DNA from: Parvularia atlantis
Taxonomy: Eukaryota > Opisthokonta > Rotosphaerida
DNA: 17,470 bases
Direction: 5' to 3'
NCBI GenBank assembly: GCA_943704415.1
Contig: CALSCO010000239.1
Location: 1-17,470, forward strand
Shown: positions 11,155 through 17,470 of the stretch, piece after piece
Layout: each line of letters opens with the position of its first letter
How positions within the stretch are numbered: position 1 is the stretch's first letter
Made by a program: the position numbers and the translations under genes
Notes under the pieces: generated by a model
What the model was told of the DNA's origin: nothing
Database searches by the model: none
Seen by the model: only the letters and a program-made list of their open reading frames with translations

Positions 11155-12311
11155 CCGGCGGACGTCCTCGTGGCGCCGCCCGCGCCGCCTGTGTCGCGCG
11201 TGCGCAAGATCGAGGCGAGCTACCTCGCGGGCCTGTTTGCGGGCTTTGCGCAGACGATCGTGGGGCACCCGTTCGACACGATCAAGGTTGCGGCGCACGT
11301 GCTGTCGCGAGTGCACGGAAGCTCAGACGTGCGCGCGCGCGCACACGCGCAGGTGCGGCTGCAGACGGGCGACTTTGCCGGGCCGGTCGACTGCGCGCGG
11401 CAGACGTTCCAGCGCGAGGGGCTGGCTGGCTTCTTCGCCGGGATGAGCTCGCCGCTGGTGTCGTCGATCGTCTTCAGCTCGATCCTCTTTGGCAGCTTCG
11501 AGGGCTTCAAGGAGCTGTTCAGCCACCGCGAGGGCGACGAGCGGCGCCTGTCGACGGCCGGGCTGGTGGCGGCGTGCTTCGCGACGGGCGCGGTCGAGAC
11601 GACGTGCTACTGCCCGTTTGAGCACATCAAGACGCGGCTGCAGACGCAGTACGGCCAGTCCAGTGCGTGCGGCGGGCACATGGCACCGCGCGAGAGCGCG
11701 GGCTCACGCCCGTGCGCAGACCAGTCGCTGTGGCGCACCGTGCGGCAGATCTACGCGCACAGCGGCGTGCGCGGCATCTACGCCGGCTACGTCGCGCAGC
11801 TCTGGCGCGAGTGCCCGGGCAATGTCGTGTACTTTGGCTCGTACACACTCGCGCGCGAGGCCATGCCCGGCGTGGGGGAAGCGTGCGTTGCGGGCGGCCC
11901 GCTTTGTTCCGTGCGCGCCGGCGGCTGAACAGCTCGTGCGTGCGCGCGATGCCAGACAACGCACGCTGCTCGCCGGCGGGTTCTCGGGGACGTGCTACTG
12001 GTTCTTTACGTACCCAATGGACGTCGTCAAGTCGCGCATGCAGGCCGACAAGGTGCGCGCGGTGGGCTGGCTGCGCTGCCGGGGCCGGTGACTGAGCGCG
12101 GGCGGGCCGGCAGCTGGGCGAGTCGCGCCAGTTCAAGGGCTTTGTCGACTGCATCCGCGTTACGTACAGCGAGTCGGGCCTGCGCGGGTTCTTCCGCGGC
12201 CTCACGCCGTGCCTCGTGCGCGCCTTCCCGGCCAACGCGGCGGCCTTTGGCGCATTTGAGTATGTCAAGCGCCTGCTGGACCGGGACTCGGTGCCGCTGA
12301 GCCTGTCGTGA
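11152..12311 (+). CDS. SLC25 mitochondrial carrier, carnitine/basic amino acid subgroup, 5 exons
   Basis: This is a six-helix solute carrier of the mitochondrial inner membrane. Exons: 11152-11286, 11353-11662, 11720-11882, 11956-12052, 12114-12311, giving 903 bases (300 aa), the usual family length. The three repeats each show the signature Px[D/E]xxK: PFDTIK at 40-45 followed by VRLQT, PFEHIK at 133-138 followed by TRLQTQ, and PMDVVK at 223-228 followed by SRMQAD. Other family features are GIYAGYVAQLWRECPGN and, near the end, GFFRGLTPCLVRAFPANAAA. That last block, with FSGTCYWFFTYP in repeat 3, resembles the SLC25A20/A29/ornithine-carrier group, so carnitine/acylcarnitine or basic amino acids are the best substrate guesses; the sequence does not decide. 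Intron 1 is placed between IK and VRLQ and has a GTTGCG donor. Intron 3 (11883-11955) is chosen for its GTGCGT donor and correct phase. The gene shares its start region with WDR24 and converges on the methyltransferase, with 63 bases between stops. Confidence 0.9.
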
Positions 12312-12360
12312 AGCGGGCGCGCTTGTAATTGCTGCAGTGCACAGTACGTATGCTTTCGCT

Positions 12361-12388
12361 TCAGATGTCGAGCTTCAGATGTCGAGCT
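12361..12388. repeat. 14-base tandem duplication over the methyltransferase stop codon
   Basis: TCAGATGTCGAGCT occurs twice in direct succession (12361-12374, 12375-12388). On the minus strand each copy ends in TGA. The upstream copy supplies the codons for LDI and the stop used by the methyltransferase; the second lies just after the stop. The shared unit indicates a recent tandem duplication at the 3' end of the gene. Confidence 0.9.
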
Positions 12389-13299
12389 TGCCAAACGGGT
12401 CGTCGTCGTCGTCGCTGCCGCTGTTGTTGTCGTTGTCGTTGACAGCGCCGGGTGCGGGCGTGCGCGTGATGAACGTCGTCGCGGGCGCGGCGTCCTCGCG
12501 CGGCGCGTCTGGGCTGCCCTTGCACATGGTGTAGACGTGGTAGTGGAACGCGTCGCCCACGCTCTCGACGCGCAGATCCCAGCCGTACTTGGCGCGGAGG
12601 AGGAGCGGGCGGCGGAAGAACGGCTCGCCAAAGCTGATGCTGATGAAGAGGCCGCCGTGGCGGAGCACGCGCGACACGCTCGAGAGTGACCTGTGCGCGC
12701 AACGGTGAGCGCTCTAGGTGCACCACAGACAAGCTGAGGCGCACTCGTCGAGCATCGTGCGCAGCTCGGGCGACGGGTTCCACGGGTCCGCGCCCTGCTC
12801 GGCAAAGAGCGCGTCGAGCGTGCCCTTCTCGAGCACGACGTCGAACGCGCCGTCGGCAAAGTTGAGCGCGCGCATGTCCATCGTGTGCCAGGTCACGCCG
12901 GGCAGGTCGACGTGTCGCTGCGCGCGCAGCATCGCTGATGAGTGAGTGCGTGCGCGTGCGTGCGTGCGTGCGTGCGATAGCAGCGAGGACGCACGGCGCG
13001 CATGCGCTCGATCACGACCGAGGAAAAGTCGATGTTGTCGATGCGCGTGTAGCCGTCGCGGTGCATGCGCTCGCTCAGCGTCGAGTTGCCGCAGCCGAGC
13101 ACGAGGATGCGCTGCGTGCGCGGCGCGATCTGCGAGCGGCGGTCTGACCGCCGCTTGGTGCGCACGCATCCACGCGCACCCGCGCCGCCAGGAGCTCACG
13201 GTACGCGTCGTAGGTCTGCAGCCAGTCGTAGGACTCCTCGCTCGCGAAGCGTTCATCCCAGTAGGATCGCAGGCGGAAGCGGGCGTTTGTCGTGTCCAT
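12375..13299 (-). CDS. EEF1AKMT4: Class I SAM methyltransferase, EEF1AKMT4 type, 4 exons
   Basis: Exons in transcript order: 13299-13180, 13129-12995, 12917-12745, 12690-12375, giving 744 bases (247 aa). The protein starts MDTTNARFRLRSYWDERF, followed by YDWLQTYDAYRELLAAR. SAM-binding motif I is ILVLGCGNSTLS (GCGN at 52-55). IDFSSVVIERM is the acidic motif II region, MDMRALNF follows, and FDVVLEKGTLDALF (110-123) is diagnostic of the METTL13/EEF1AKMT4 group. Then come VSRVLRHGGLFISISFGEP and FHYHVYTMCKG. Human EEF1AKMT4 methylates a lysine of elongation factor eEF1A, and I infer the same for this one. The end carries a short acidic, Asn/Asp-rich tail encoded by a GTC/GTT-type repeat near 12398-12440. 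An in-frame ATG at 13365 would add 22 Ser/Arg/Pro-rich residues. It could be leader sequence or an organelle presequence; I prefer 13299 because the family begins there. Confidence 0.88.
12947..12976. repeat. Short TGCG repeat in a methyltransferase intron
   Basis: Imperfect TGCG units occupy much of the methyltransferase intron 12918-12994 (77 bases, the longest of its three). The joined exons read ERMRA then RHVDLPG, which matches the family, so the repeat is intronic. It is the same repeat motif as in the WDR24 intron. Confidence 0.8.
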
Positions 13300-13730
13300 C
13301 CGGGACGGCGACGGGAAAGTGCTAGTAGGGGCACGCGCTGAGGGAGTGTCGCGTCGGGATTTCATTTGTTTCGTGGATCAACGACAAGCCGTCCTCGAGA
13401 GGAGGTTGCGTCTGCAAAAATTGCAAAGGAGCTGTGAGTTTTCTCAAACTCCGCTGTCACTAGTAAAAGGCGAGTCACAGTTCGGTCAAGTTTGGGAAAC
13501 AGCTCTAATTTTAGCCGAGAGAATGGGCGGTGGCCCTGTTGTCTGGCGCGAGCCGCCGGCGCGCTTGTGGGCGCGGCGCCTTACGTCATATCGCTGATCG
13601 CACTGCAACCTTCCTCCGCCGCGCGACCACCGTCTCACACGCGCCCGCGCGCCCGTGCAGGCCGCCACACCCCGCCCTCGCCCTCGCCCTCGCCTTCCCC
13701 GCGCACCGCACCGCCCTCGACGCCGACGAC
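13300..13730. promoter_or_regulatory. Divergent intergenic region between methyltransferase and alpha-actinin
   Basis: This 431-base spacer is the only sizeable non-coding gap between genes. Its left half (about 13355-13520) is relatively AT-rich, with TGCAAAAATTGCAAA (an imperfect inverted repeat around AAATT) near 13411 and CTAATTTTAG near 13505, and is the likely two-way promoter. The right half is strongly GC- and pyrimidine-rich, with CGCCCT repeats around 13673-13696 just before the alpha-actinin ATG, and probably forms the 5' leader. No protein-like reading frame was found. Confidence 0.5.
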
Positions 13731-17140
<3,410 letters not shown>

Positions 17141-17239
17141 GACGACGGGGAGGCGCTGTGCTGCGCGCTTCGGAGGGGAAGACGGGTGCGGCCGGCGATA
17201 ACCATGTGTTGCTCTTCTGTGTCACGTCCCGGTCGTCTT
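17141..17239. other. 99-base gap between convergent stop codons
   Basis: This is the spacer between the alpha-actinin TGA (17138-17140) and the TGA of the minus-strand gene (complement of 17240-17242). Both 3' untranslated regions must share it. I see no clear polyadenylation hexamer. Confidence 0.6.
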
Positions 17240-17470
17240 TCACTTGGGCGCGGGTTGATCGGCGTGGAGCCGCTCGAGCATGGCACGCGTGGCCTCGCGC
17301 TCACGCGCCGCATCCCGTTCGGCCGCGCGCTGCAGATGCATCTCGGCGTGGTCGTCTGCGGGGCGTGCAGCGCGTCAGCCCGCGTGCAGCGCGTCAGCCC
17401 GGGCCAGCGCGGCGCCGATCGCTGACGCACAGAAGCCAGAGTAGTGCAGCAGCATCTCAAAGGCGCTCCC
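17240..17470 (-). CDS. C-terminal fragment of an unidentified gene, two exons, cut by the window edge
   Basis: Reading leftward from the window edge, an open frame (SAFEMLLHYSGF) reaches a GTGCGT donor at 17430. A 75-base intron (17430-17356) ends GCAG, and the next exon gives YDHAEMHLQRAAERD, then AAREREATRAMLERLHADQ and a TGA at 17240-17242. The second exon is rich in Glu, Arg and Ala and looks like a helical or coiled-coil tail. Support comes from the splice motifs, the matching phase and sensible composition; I do not recognise the family. The 5' part lies outside the window. Without the intron the frame hits a stop, so an unspliced reading is unlikely. Confidence 0.45.
17363..17400. repeat. 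19-base perfect tandem duplication
   Basis: GCGTGCAGCGCGTCAGCCC occurs twice in direct succession (17363-17381, 17382-17400), inside the proposed intron of the minus-strand gene at the right edge. Each copy carries CTGAC on the minus strand, so the intron has two candidate branch sites. Confidence 0.9.

Noticed and set aside
13300-13365. Upstream in-frame ATG adding 22 residues to the methyltransferase
   Set aside because: Not excluded, but the extra residues have no family counterpart and the next ATG sits right at the conserved start; kept only as an alternative.

Overview
This window looks like GC-rich nuclear DNA from a gene-dense eukaryote, most likely single-celled. All six genes have to be assembled from exons. 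I count 55 introns, nearly all 28-77 bases long. Most begin GTGCG, many carry a CTGAC-like branch motif, and almost all end in AG after C, T or A. Read end to end with these introns removed, every complete gene gives a total length divisible by three and a protein that matches a conserved eukaryotic family. The lineage is not resolved. Alpha-actinin, GATOR2 and SLC25 carriers together fit an amoebozoan, fungal or other Amorphea-type organism, but that is inference.

Layout: (1) 1-215 is the upstream region of the first gene. (2) 216-7542 (+) is URB1/Npa1, a giant nucleolar factor for 60S ribosome assembly (19 exons, 2152 aa). (3) After only 27 bases comes the tail of the convergent gene WDR24 at 7570-11153 (-), a GATOR2 subunit that signals amino-acid status to TORC1 (14 exons, 929 aa). 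(4) Head-to-head with it, with start codons that overlap on a CATG palindrome, lies an SLC25 mitochondrial carrier of the carnitine/basic amino acid type at 11152-12311 (+, 5 exons, 300 aa). (5) Convergent with the carrier is a class I methyltransferase of the EEF1AKMT4 type at 12375-13299 (-, 4 exons, 247 aa). (6) After a 431-base divergent spacer comes alpha-actinin at 13731-17140 (+, 17 exons, 742 aa). Its first coding exon is the ATG alone, and one of its introns is GC-AG. (7) The C-terminal end of an unidentified minus-strand gene fills 17240-17470.

The genes alternate in strand with almost no spacer, so convergent transcripts must overlap or end within a few tens of bases. Three genes touch growth control (ribosome assembly, TORC1 nutrient sensing, eEF1A modification), but nothing in the sequence shows that they are regulated together. 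I saw no transposon, CRISPR array, rRNA or tRNA. The most unusual features are at the RNA level: the intron code, extremely short introns, a GC-AG intron, an ATG-only exon, an AG-repeat tract just before a splice acceptor, and the overlapping divergent start codons.
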